Source of the DNA: Apodospora peruviana
Lineage: Eukaryota > Ascomycota > Sordariomycetes > Sordariales > Lasiosphaeriaceae
Direction: 5' to 3'
DNA length: 64,000 nt
NCBI GenBank assembly: GCA_033439685.1
Contig: JAUEDM010000003.1
Location: 3,564,001-3,628,000 of the forward strand
Position numbers and translations under genes: made by a program. Within the stretch, counting starts at the first letter, position 1. Every line of letters starts with the position of its first letter. Below are positions 21,364 to 32,118 of the stretch, one piece after another. Below the pieces are notes generated by a model that saw nothing but the letters and a program-made list of their open reading frames with translations, was not told where the DNA came from and did no database searches.

Positions 21364-24300
21364 CTAGAGACTTCGAATACCAGCATACCCCAACAACAAA
21401 CTCCCCAGCGTCATCCACGCGCTCGAAATAGCAAAACCCCCCTGAATATCGCCCTTGGTAACAGACCACGTAATCCCAAACACAGAGCTGCCCGACGCAA
21501 GCAGCACAACCATGATAAAGTAGATCGACTTCCAGTGCCAGCCCTCCTCGAAGTAGACGCCCCACCCAAACTTGACTTGGTCGTCAGATCCAGCAAGCTG
21601 CCCGCACGCGCGTTTCGGTAACTGGTTGTAGATGAACCGTTGCGTCTTGCGCACGCAGTCCGGATGGAAAAAGAGATGGGTCAGGTACCGCGTACCGATG
21701 GCCGGGACGTACTTCGGCTTGGTCTGCGGCGCCGGACTGCAGTCGTATTCGGTGCCTATCCGGTCGATGGGAGGCAGACAAACGCATTCGGAGGAACAGA
21801 CGTGCGTATGCCGGTGGACGTCGGCGAATTCGCTCGAGTCGACCATGAACTAGACTTTGTGAGAATCATCTTGGTGAAATAGGGGGATGGCAGCAACATA
21901 ACCTTGCTAGTGACAGTCCGATGACGTTACGGAGGGTGAGCCATGAGGATATTTTTCTGCGTTTGTTGTATTCCACTGCCAGGAAGCGTAGAAGCTGACG
22001 GTCTGAGCCGGATGGACCTAAGTCTTTCTTGGTGCAGTTTTAGTCCCGTTTCTCCGGCATGGATGCAGAACAGTAGACGGAGAAGGGGATTGACTGGTTG
22101 GAACGGTATTGCTGGAGGGGCGGTTGTGTTCCAGGTGTTGTTGTTACTGCCGCGGCCTCGGCCCGGCGGGATGGCCATTGCCCGCTTTAGCAGACTAGAA
22201 GTGATATTTCATAAAGCTGCTTGGGAGACTGAGTGCGGGTTGCTGTTCCAACCTGCCGGATTCCTCATCCTGGTTGTTTGGCCTCTGCAAAGAGTCTTGA
22301 AGCTGCTTCAACGAGCCCGGCTCAAGCTCAATGAAGTCATCGAAGAGTTTAGTGCCACATGTCTTGGCAGGGTTAGTTGCATTCCGTGGATGTATGGATT
22401 ATGACGCTCTTGTATTGGGTTGGAGGCAAACTTGCACATCTCCATCTGATACGTGAGAGACCCTGGGGAAGTGGCGGCTCAGAGTAGAGGAAAGGAATCT
22501 TCTCAGAAATTGAGTTCAAAAGTCGTGGGAGAGTCGCGGGGTATGCTGGAGCCTCGGGTGTTGCATATCTCATATCATCACTTGGTTTGTCGTCTGAGGA
22601 GTGACGTTCCTGCGAGTTTGCAAGTAAAGAATCTTTCTCTACGTGAGTTGCTGGTCTTTCGGCACTATCATGTAGGGTTGTCACTGGGACATCTTGGAAT
22701 TCCCTTCTGGCCTGTTCCACAGTCTCCTTTGCCTGTGGATCTCCACAGGGAAGTTTAGGGATGTATGGTATTTTCCCTCTTATCGGCACCGGGCGACACG
22801 AATGAGCGGAGCCGGGCTTTGAAGTTGATCATAGGATAGCCGGATCGACGAAAGTCTTTGACCTGATCCAGAGCCGTGGTGATCGATTTTCCGTCGCTTC
22901 CATCGGTAATGTTCAGTTTTTCCTCGTCCGAGAAGTCTTCGTCGCTGTCCGCTGGGCAATCGTTGTCGTTCAATGGTGAGCCTACTTGTACATCTGCATG
23001 GTGCTCCTGCTGACTGCCTATGGGCCCAGGTGCGACAGAATCTCCCTGCTCAGATTTGAATGACGATGGGAGTGATTCCACAAAGTTCTGCATCATCTGG
23101 CGAGGTGGGCCAGAGTAGTCGGTAGCTTCTGTCCTAAGGTGGATCAACAGGTCCGGGTAGGTAGTGGAGGGTGGTTTGAGTTCAGAGGCTTTGACAATAT
23201 TGGCGATCTGCGAAGATTAGTTTTGGATGAGTTTAGCTGCCTCTTTATGCACAGCTCTTTATGCACAGCTGACGTTGCCAGATCAAGGAGTTCCTTTGAA
23301 AACTCGATCAAAAGCCTCCTGAAGTTCCTCGCAAGTCTTTGGTCTCCTATCTTTGGGTCGTTTAGAGCAGTTTGGACAAGAGCTCGGATGTCGTTGTCCG
23401 TGAGAAGAAGATCAACAACCTCAGCCCTCGCGGCCGCAATATAGTCTGAAGAAGACAGCGAGCTAACAGAGAGTTTTGTTAGAATTGCGGAGAATATCGA
23501 TTCCGCATATTGAGGATTGGTCGGCATGGTCGCATCCGAGTCTGCGCCAGAAAACGTAGATTCAGCGTACGCTGGGGCAAGCCCTGGAGAATGAGACAAT
23601 GTGTGGTGGATAGAATTGGAATCGTCCAGTGATCCAGCGGCGGACTCGCCGTCCAAACCCTTCATGTTGATATCAGGATACAACTCATTGAGTCTTGTCT
23701 GGAGCATTTTCCGTCGGGAGTCACCGAGTACTGTGGAGGAGGCTAATCTCCCAAAGAAAACTGATGGGAACTCAATGTTGTGGCGGTTAGGATCGAAATC
23801 TGGACGACCTCTTGCGCTGCCTTGCTCCAACCGGCTCATACGAGAGCGCGTGGTCTGAAGCTCTAAGGCTATGGGATGTGATTCAATATCCATAGAACTG
23901 AAGTGACGACCAAGGAGGGTTTCGTAATGTTCAGGACCTAGATTGCGTTCATATGGGAAGACCATGCCGCACCAGACCCTCCGCCTCAGTCGACATTCTG
24001 GACGCGGTCAAAAGAATAGCCATGCTAAACATGGCCGACAGCGTACGTGGGCTGTCGGCGCCAAACTTCGCAAAGCTCGTTTCCAGCACTTCGACCATGG
24101 TTTCGGGGGCGGAGCTCATCGGTTGGCCACCGAGCAGCGCAGCGGTCCGACACAGATTCTCTTGTGCCATCAACGTCGGCTCAAAATTGTGCCGATACAC
24201 TTTCACAAGGCCATCTACCGCTTCCGAATGAAGATGATACGCTTCTTCCGCATGAATTTCCCCGGGAACATTTGAATTGAAGAACCCAGGCTGTCCTTTG

Positions 24301-26391
24301 CCTCGATAAGACATCTGGGTGGCCATCCGGGGTAGCGTAGTGTCAGCTCCCGTAGGGCCGTCTCTTGAAGATCCCGAGCCGCCTTGTATCGGCCCTGTTG
24401 CCAGCGTGTGCGTCCAAGCTCGCGCATCGTCCGGAGGGTGTCAGGGTGGGATGGTCCAAGATGTGACATGCAACTTTCCAACACCGAGTTCTGAAGTACC
24501 GCTGCGTCTGCCGTCCGTCCCAGGTTAAGATAAAGAGTTGACAACGTAAGAGTGGTGTTTCTCGTCTCCTTTTTCTGAGGGCCCCAACCGCGTATGGAAG
24601 AACTCTGCAACCTTCTCCAGGAGGCTCACTGCCTCTGCCCAGCGGCCGCACTTGGTGTAAACCTGACTAAACTTTGCGTACATGGAGATGCAGTCTGCGT
24701 CGTCGGGAGTCGAAGATCCCACCAAAATTCTTCCTGAGGTTCGAAGCTCCCTGGTGCTAGAAATTTCGCGCGCAAGTTGTCGACGAAGACGCATAATGTG
24801 GTCGATGTGAGGAAGCAAGCTGACGTGAAACTTCTCGTCGCTTTCGGACACTCCCAGAGGAGGGAAGAGGATACATGCTGCAACCAACCTCCCGGCGACG
24901 TCAGCCCAGAGGGCCTGCTCGGACAGTCTCATCTCTGGACGTCCTCTGACCCACCTATGCAGAATGGGATGCATAGAATACGTGTCATCCCGCTCGTTGT
25001 GAGTAACAAAAGGACATTTTCGACAGCTCCATAAAGGCAAGACGTATTCGGTCCTCAGCATCACCATGTCGAACGAAACTGGGTAGGATAGACGGTGTCT
25101 TGCTCTTGAGGAGGAATGCAAATGCTGCAGACCACATACTTTGGGTCGAGGCTTCATCGTCGGCGTTTCCTCTCTCTGTGGACTTGAGTGCCGGGTTCCT
25201 TGCCGCTCGAAGGCAGATTCCGGGTGATACCGCGTCCCAATGCAGAAAACCGAGAGTATTGAGAATATTCAGGAGCTCCACAGCATCGGTCGTGGCCTGT
25301 TCTTCCCTCGATTTGAGCATTTCGTATATAATCTCAAAGTGGTCCATATATTACTACCGAGTCCTTCCTCATACAATGTGCTTTGGCCAGTCGACGAGCG
25401 GGCCCGGAGATGTCTCCAAGATCGCTCGTAGTATTGGAGAAAATCATGTAGGCCGCACAAGTAACCTCTTATTGCACAACCAGCATGGAGTATGGCCAAG
25501 GGCAGGAAGCCCAGAACGTCCGTGATCCACAATGCTTGGCTTCAGCAGTCGCATCCCACGGCATGGGAAAATGAGCCGCCTTCAGGAGGAGTCGCGTCGC
25601 TTCTTCAGCATCCAGACCTTCGAAGGCGTAGTACCCGGGCTCGAGGTTTCCGTATATCCGAAGAGCTGGATTCCTCATCGTGACCAGGATGTTACCGCGG
25701 TTTCAAGGGTGAAAATAGGTCTCAACAGAAATGTCCGGATTGTCCGCGTTGTCGATAATCAGCAGCCATCTCCGATTGAGAGACGATAGCCAATGCAGGG
25801 CCGATTTCTCATTTTTCTCGACCCCTGCTATACCGGCAATGTAGGCTAACGTCTGCTTTGCTTGCTCATGTGTGCTAGCATCGATCCAGAACACAGCCCA
25901 GAAACTGCAGCAATGCAGACGGTTTTATCAGCATTCCATGTTAAACTGAGCCTTGTTCAATGCAGGTATAGAACTCACCTATCTATGTTATCTTGGGAAA
26001 ACTTGCAGCAGAACTGTGTCTTGCCTGATCCACCTAAGCCGTATATGACAAAGCGTCGTTGGGACTCATCTTGTACGACGCCTGGTCCGGGTATGAAAGC
26101 CGCTGGAGTTCTTGAAGCTGTGCTTCTCTTCCTGCATATAGACTGCTCACTGGCCGAAGGATGTCAAAATGGCAATTGGTTATTGTTGGTGCCTGATCAT
26201 CCAGCCCTTGCAGATCTTGGACACGTCTCAGGATAGAGAGCGACTTGTCGCTGAGTTGCGCCTTGTTAGCACATGTCCTATCCAAGCATGAAAAGACGTA
26301 AACATACATCATACCTGTTGATCGAGGCCAGTGCCGAGTCCAATATAATGCGTTGGTCCGTCGGCTTTGCTGTAAGGTGAGAATCTGACAT
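21364..26391 (-). pseudogene. Decayed NB-ARC/TPR NOD-like receptor with C-terminal membrane region
   Basis: Read from 26391 down, the remnants follow one known fungal NLR layout. They are: a short N-terminal helix region; GREAQLQELQ; P-loop GLGGSGKTQ (near 26020); FWAVFWIDAS after a still-recognisable intron; WLLIIDNAD; NILVTMRNPA; GFLPLAILHAG; HPILHRWVR; several TPR units (DHPDTL-type, LGRTRWQQGRY, NLGPEHYETL); RIRWRC/TCGTKLFDDFIEL across an intron (near 22400); and a tail with FGWGVYFEEGWHWKSIYFI and two membrane segments. The frame is broken many times: near 26100, an in-frame TGA at 25703-25705, near 25530, 25337, 25018, 24582, 24330, 24261, 23952, a 14-base tandem duplication at 23241-23268, near 22785 and near 22005, plus a stop after KYHF near 22200. 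Most are one-base changes. The intact original would have sensed a ligand and triggered cell death or defence (family knowledge). No product of full length can be made from this copy. Confidence 0.85.
23241..23268. repeat. 14-base tandem duplication inside the NLR pseudogene
   Basis: The unit CTCTTTATGCACAG is present twice in direct succession. Removing one unit restores the expected frame downstream (VHKEAAKLIQN on the minus strand), so the duplication is itself a disabling lesion. Confidence 0.85.
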
Positions 26392-28132
26392 GAACAACAA
26401 TCAGAGGAGTCGAGGACAGCCAAGAGCCCGTGAGTCTGAGAGCAAGAGCGACAGCTAGATAAACCAGAGAGCGGAACAAGAGGGGCTGAGCGGCCGACTC
26501 AAACGAGGAGTGGTGTCGAGCCAAAATTCGTCGCCAATCAGGGAGCGCCCGACAACTGGCATGGAAGGGGCTGCCTGCCAGGCTCATCAAGTCAGGATCA
26601 GGATGAATGTCACCTGGCTCACCGTCATCTCACAACTCTCTTTGCAACGATCAGGTCGGGGGCGGCGGTTTAGACCGTTTTATTAACATCATTTCTCATT
26701 TTACTTCCCAACGTCCAAGATCAACTCCCACCGAACGCCTAGGTTGGTCTCGGAGTTGCCTGGGCTAATCCATGATGCTAATAGTTTGCTAAGTCCACCA
26801 CGTTCATACACTATTAACTTCCAACTTCATGTTCTTCATAAGCTGAGTATATCAAAGGAGCGGAGAGACAACTGCGTCAGTGAGTGCACTTGTTGCTTAA
26901 ACGCGGTCGGCCCATCCTACTGCTCTAACTTCGACCGGCTTCCTGAATAGACCGTGTCAACTACTGCTGCGGAACCCACGGCAATTATAACAACTAGGTA
27001 CATGAACTGCGCCGGCTCCTATGTAAGCAGCATCGTCTTCATCCCATCATTGTCAAACAGCTGGTTAACCAGGTCCTCCCCCCATCAGTGTGCCCACAAT
27101 ACGGTTAGGTGAAAACGCATGGTCTGGAGACGTACGTGGGATCCACCGTGATAACCAGAGTCCGAAGTGTGCAAGGCAAGGCATTACAGCTTCATATACA
27201 TGTGCATTCCAGTTTGACGTCACTTGGGAGCTAGTGATCTTCAGCATACTATATTTTGATTTCCTCAGAGCGTTTGGTGTCCGGGTCTTTTATTTGACAA
27301 ACATTGTGCCCAGGTTCGACCTTTGCGGTTTTGATATTAACCGTTAATTACCCCCCTCGCCACCACCACGTCAGTACTTACCAACAGTAATCAACACAGT
27401 CCTACAGTTGCGGGTGCAGTAAGGTACCTGGCTCAGGTACCTAATTTACACAACCCAGATCTGCATGCCACCACCAGATGCGCGAAGGGTCCAAAACCTT
27501 GATTTTTGGCGACACCGGGTCGAGAAGGTCAGCCCAGCACCCCATCGCTGCCATACGCGGCTCGGCGATTGACTTCGGATTTCGTCACTATTGTTTTTCT
27601 CGGCTTACCCCATCTACCTACTGGAGTTGTAAATGCATTGATCGATGTTGCTGAAAATCAAGGTCCGACCTTGGTCAGAGCACACCATCCGGAAACAAGG
27701 TCAAGGTTCATGTTTCCAACGCTCACTGTAGTCATCATTCTGGGCGTCTCGCCAGATCCAGAACCCTGACGCTTCCTGCCTTCTTTGTTGTCCATAATAT
27801 CTCAAGTAGGGTCCTTCTCAAGTAGGGTCCTCGGGGAATTAAGCCATGCCATGATGCCTATGATCCTGGTTGACATCATTTTTGAGCCAAGACTTGTTCC
27901 GTTGGCCAGACCGGGTATGACCTCGTTCGATCGAGTGGTGGAATCGTCCCAAGTTACTCCATGACAGCCGGTCTATATAAACCCCTGGGATATCCAGGTC
28001 CACTTCGACCACGAATCTTGAGACAGCAGTCGTCAAAAGCCAGAAGCCCGTGACACAGACCGTCATCTATTTTCAAGCACTTGTAATCTCTAATATCTCC
28101 TCCTCACCTTGACACTGAAACCATCAGTTACC
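26392..28132. other. Intergenic region, 1.7 kb
   Basis: No gene is supported. A 17-base imperfect tandem repeat (AAGTAGGGTCCTTCTC / AAGTAGGGTCCTCGG) lies near 27804-27836. The section just before 28133 has the C/T-rich leader typical of fungal promoters. Confidence 0.45.
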
Positions 28133-28930
28133 ATGAAGCTCTCCACCATCACCCTCTTCTTCCTCGGTGGACTCAGCACCTCCATTATCGCCAGCCCTGT
28201 TGCTGTTGTCCATGCCCGCGCAGCGGTTTCAGCAGCTGCGATCGATGATGCGGCCCGAAAGCTCGACGCGCTTCAAGCCAAGGTGCAAACCCTCAGCGCC
28301 TCAATCAGTACGTCCTCCAACCTACCTAGGTAGGTACCCTACAAGATAGTTCCAATGTTATTAACGCGTTTGATCAGACCAGACAGTTGCTTCTATGCCA
28401 GCCACCACCGACGCCGAAAAGGACAAGGTCGCTGAGGCGGTCGCGCCGCAGCTGAAGGAGCTCGAAGCCGCGCTCACGGAGACCACTGCTCTGATTAAGA
28501 ATGCGCAGAACAAGCGCTCTGCGGGCATTGAGGCGCGTAGCTGCTCTGATAGTTGCCTCACTAGCAAGGCCAATGGGCTCGTTTCCATGATTACTGGGAC
28601 TGTTACCGGACTCGTCGGGACGCTTGGTGTCGGTAAGTCCTGTTTTCCTCCATTGGTCATGAGACACAAATAACTGACTGGACTGGACCGATTACAGGTC
28701 GTGTCACTGTTCTCGTCAAGCCTGTGCTGACAGCTGTTACTGGGCTGCTTGGATGCCTTGACGGTCTTGTCTCCGGGCTTCTGAACACCGTTAGCGGTGT
28801 GCTATCCGGTCTTCTCGGGAGTCTTGGTCTAGGTGATCTCCTTGGCGGTCTCCTGGGCGGTCTTCTCGGTGGATTGCTCGGTGGCGGTGGTGGCGGCGGT
28901 CTTATTGGAGGTCTTCTCCCGAAAGCCTAA
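28133..28930 (+). CDS. Secreted Gly/Leu-repeat protein with helical N-terminal domain (HsbA-like layout)
   Basis: Three exons (28133-28307, 28378-28632, 28698-28930) give 220 residues. Residues 1-20 are a signal peptide (LSTITLFFLGGLSTSIIA). Residues about 30-115 are amphipathic helices rich in Ala, Lys, Glu and Thr, with an overall look of the hydrophobic-surface-binding protein A group; this similarity is weak and not verified. Three Cys follow (SCSDSC and GCLDG). The last 60 residues are almost only Gly, Leu, Ser and Val, ending in repeated LLGG units, seven Gly and LIGGLLPKA. Such a tail could insert into or coat hydrophobic surfaces, like a wall or cuticle coat protein. The ATG at 28133 (TTACCATGA) is preferred over an in-frame ATG at 28109 because it places the signal peptide at the N terminus. 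Confidence 0.78.
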
Positions 28931-29191
28931 ACGGCCTGTGATGCAAGGCCTGGAATTGTATGGAAGCGTAATGGGTGATGAGTTCATGATGTTTATGCAC
29001 TGTCAAACTAGTAATCTTAATGCTAATCATGTTATCCGTAACGACCTCCAGTATCATGTTGCTCAAATGACAGTCCATCTGATCTCTAGCCATGTTGTCC
29101 TGGGTCAACATGGTGGATAAATACTCCAGGGGTGAGGATGAAGATGCAAAAGCAGGAATGGAACCACCACGAATCAAGTACCAGTGTTATA
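28931..29191. other. Convergent 3' intergenic region
   Basis: Holds the 3' ends of the Gly/Leu-repeat gene and the DUF2855 gene. No gene seen. Confidence 0.5.
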
Positions 29192-30505
29192 TCAGTCCAT
29201 CCTCACCACAGCCGAAGCATTCGCCGCCATCTTCCTGTCGCACAAGGCCGTCCAAGCTCCCTCAACCCCTTTATCTCCTTCAACGCCATGGAACCAAACA
29301 GTCTCAAACTCACCGAGGCCCTTCTCATTCACGCACCTTCCCCAAGCCCCTTCCAGTTCCTCAAAATACTTAACCACGCCACTGGTCTCCTTAGCTCTAT
29401 CCGCCACACCGCTGGTATTAAGCTGCACCTTGGTCACAGCCTTGCGACTCCATGTCGCCACATGCGCCTTGTACTCTTCATCCGAGTAAACTTTTGCCTC
29501 CTGCCCGACGGCGACTACCGTCACCTTCATCTCTTCGACGCTACTAGACAACGCCTCCGCCAACTCCTCCACCGCTTTAGCAGAAGAACCACAATCGACA
29601 ACGACAATCCTCCTTGGGTTGAAGCCCAGCGCCCACTCCACTCCCTCCTTCAGTTCATCATACCTCAGGGACTTGATTGGCAGGCCAGTATCAAACTTGG
29701 CCAGCGTCCCCGGCACCGACGTCAACTGCAGCAATCCCAAGGGCCCATCCGCGTCAACAGAACGATTCCTCGCAAGGTTCCAAGCAAAGCTTCTAGCCGT
29801 TTTCGTCCCAGCACCCAAACTCACCACAGCCGCATCCCTCAAATCCGCGTCCTCCTCACTCCAAAGCCCGCCGAAACCGAGCGGCTCCACCGGCTTCACC
29901 CCTGACCCCTTGGTAGGAAACACCGAGTGGTTCAGCAGATACCCGGCCTCCCAGACAGGTCGGCAGGTCGCTGTCGTCACGGCCCGGTTGGACTCCAGAG
30001 ATGTACTACTGACAGTGTCAGTCTCGCAGCGCACCGTCGCTCTGGCCATGACAACATAGCGGTTATACAGCGTCATCAGCCGGCCGCGGTGCGGGCTGGT
30101 CTCGCAGAAATGGCCGGCCGGACCATCGGCGAGGGGTTCCAGGCGCAAGTCAACCGGGTGCGCGGAGGTGGGCCAGAAGCCCCAGACCAGACTGTCCGGG
30201 GTTATGGACGGGACGGTGCTCTCTATGATGCGCGCGTAGCCCCATGCGGGAACGATTCCCCATTCTTCTGGGGAGATGCCGCCAGCAGACGAAGGGACCG
30301 GGTAGGCGTCCCACCAGAAGAGACCGGGCGTGGCTCCGCCGCGCGCGTAGGTGAGGTTGTTGGACGTCACGCTTATGAGCGCGGTGCGGGCGCGGACGGA
30401 GGACGGGGCGAGTGGGCCGAGAGTTCCGTCCGGGAGGAGGTGGTGGATTTGGTGGACCGCATTGTTTTGCTTGGACACGATGTGGACTGGGATGGTTGAT
30501 GGCAT
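29192..30505 (-). CDS. DUF2855 family protein
   Basis: One exon, 437 residues, which is the usual length of this fungal and bacterial family. The N-terminal third has the signature DGTLGPLAPSSVRARTALISVT and LFWWDAYPVP, followed by WGIVPAWGYARIIEST and LVWGFWPTSAHPVDLRLEP. The middle resembles a medium-chain dehydrogenase/reductase scaffold without the catalytic zinc ligands; SLGAGTKTARSFAWNLARN and IVVVDCG look like a nucleotide-binding half. Family function is unknown. It reads without any interruption although both neighbours on the genome (NLR and NDT80-like genes) are broken, so it acts as an internal check on sequence quality. No functional link to its neighbours is visible. Confidence 0.85.
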   Translation of the reverse strand: MPSTIPVHIVSKQNNAVHQIHHLLPDGTLGPLAPSSVRARTALISVTSNNLTYARGGATPGLFWWDAYPVPSSAGGISPEEWGIVPAWGYARIIESTVPSITPDSLVWGFWPTSAHPVDLRLEPLADGPAGHFCETSPHRGRLMTLYNRYVVMARATVRCETDTVSSTSLESNRAVTTATCRPVWEAGYLLNHSVFPTKGSGVKPVEPLGFGGLWSEEDADLRDAAVVSLGAGTKTARSFAWNLARNRSVDADGPLGLLQLTSVPGTLAKFDTGLPIKSLRYDELKEGVEWALGFNPRRIVVVDCGSSAKAVEELAEALSSSVEEMKVTVVAVGQEAKVYSDEEYKAHVATWSRKAVTKVQLNTSGVADRAKETSGVVKYFEELEGAWGRCVNEKGLGEFETVWFHGVEGDKGVEGAWTALCDRKMAANASAVVRMD

Positions 30506-32118
30506 TTTCAGCGAGATGGTGAAGTACTGTTTTTCGTCGATATTCTGGATGGGGTTCTGCTTCAGATTTTCGATGTTGTTGAGGTGATGTGGGTTGGGAT
30601 AGAGTTTTCCGAAGTTGCCGACGCTGGGTTATGTTAACTCCACACCTAGGTTGGATCGACGGCAGGGCTTACCCATTCTGTATGTATTATACTATAGCAA
30701 GACACTGGAAGAGAACTATGACGGGAAAGGATTCTAGAAGGAGTGGATGTTGCTCCATAATCCATGCGAGAGCCCGTCAGCACATACTCGAGAGTGCCCA
30801 ATTAGGACAACAATAATCCGATGTGACACATCAAACAGCACACCTTAAGACCGAAGTCTGACTCGAGTCGGTTTCGGCTCACCGCAACTGATATGTGCAT
30901 GCTTACTATCAAGGTAGTCTTTATCAGCCTAATGAACAAATCCAAAAGATGCTCAATTATGGTACAATGCATGTTCCACAACCGGCCAAACTTACCTAGT
31001 TATATCAAGTGGGTAACTTGCACAGTCTGGACTCTATCAGGTAGATGTGGCCTCGGCCAACAGTTTTCGATGTTAACGACTCGGTATGCGCCAAAAAAAA
31101 GAAAAAAGAAAAAAGAAAAAAGAAAAAAGAAAAAAGAAAAAAGAAAAAAGAAAAAAGAAAAAAGAAAACAGAAAAAAGAAAAAAGAAAAAAGAAAAAAGA
31201 AAAAAGAAAAAAGAAAAAAGAAAAAAGAAAAAAGAAAAAAGAAAAAAAGGAATCAAGGCAACGAGAAAATAGGGGTAGGAGGCTGACGCAACAATGGCGT
31301 CCCGAACCAACTCGTAGTCTTCAACGTTCGTGGGATTATCTGGCCTTCGGGTTTCATGCCGAGAGCAACATTTCCCTTTCCCTCCTAAACAGCCCAGGAT
31401 GCGTCGCAATGGTCGATCTCTGCGGGTATACTTTACGTCGGGTGTGCCTCAATGAAACATACGAACAGGTACCTACCTGGAGTAGTTGTATTAGTGAGTG
31501 GCTGTCGCGGCGGTTGTTGTCTTTGCATATCTGCTGCTAGGGAAGAGAACAACATTGAAAAATCAGGGAGGGGATGACAGAAACAGCAACGTATCTAAAG
31601 CTTGCTTGCGTGTGCTTGGGACGCTCATTCTAGCTTTTGGATTACCGCTGGCCATAAGAGGGAGACAACTGCAAGACTTCGATGCGAGAAATGCTGAGAT
31701 ATCCTGAATATTTTGGGATTACCAGGGGGACCCTTATTCGTGGCCTCACCTCTCAAGTTACCGGATTATAGTGGTGATGTCCATCAATCGAGACAAACAA
31801 CCGAACAAGCTTGCTGGGACTTTGCTGGACTGACATAGCACTTCCAGATCAGCAAGGCAAGAATATACGGGGACGAGCTTTCTTGGGACCTGGCACGCGT
31901 GGCGACATGCTCCGAAGACATTTGGGCAGAGGCAACCACGTCAACATACGCGGTCACTATGGCAGAGCTGAGAGCTGAGTCGCATCCTGGCAGTCTTTGA
32001 TCCAACTACGGGAATCTGGTGCAGATGTCGGGTCGATATAACTCACAGGATTCCTCGGCGACGATGCCACCGGCAACATCGCCGCATCTTGTTCGACCGA
32101 GGAGTCGGCAGCACACCA
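30506..32118. other. Intergenic region, 1.6 kb, with a heptamer satellite
   Basis: No gene is supported. The region between 31093 and 31250 is the (GAAAAAA) repeat listed separately; the open frame across it encodes only Lys/Arg/Glu and is an artefact. The rest is AT-balanced sequence with stops in all frames. Confidence 0.45.
31093..31250. repeat. Heptanucleotide minisatellite (GAAAAAA)n
   Basis: About 22 copies of a 7-base unit, purine-only on the plus strand, with one variant unit (GAAAACA) near 31167. Length is about 158 bases. Confidence 0.95.

Noticed and set aside
21364..21846. A separate 160-residue membrane protein gene
   Set aside because: Its content (FGWGVYFEEGWHWKS and two helices) is the known C-terminal part of the NLR family whose remains lie directly upstream, so it is treated as part of that pseudogene.
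29132..29905. A 257-codon plus-strand frame opposite the DUF2855 gene
   Set aside because: Antisense shadow of a conserved protein; no domain.
30893..31540. A 215-codon frame rich in Lys/Glu/Arg
   Set aside because: Its core is translation of the (GAAAAAA) repeat; the flanks have no domain.
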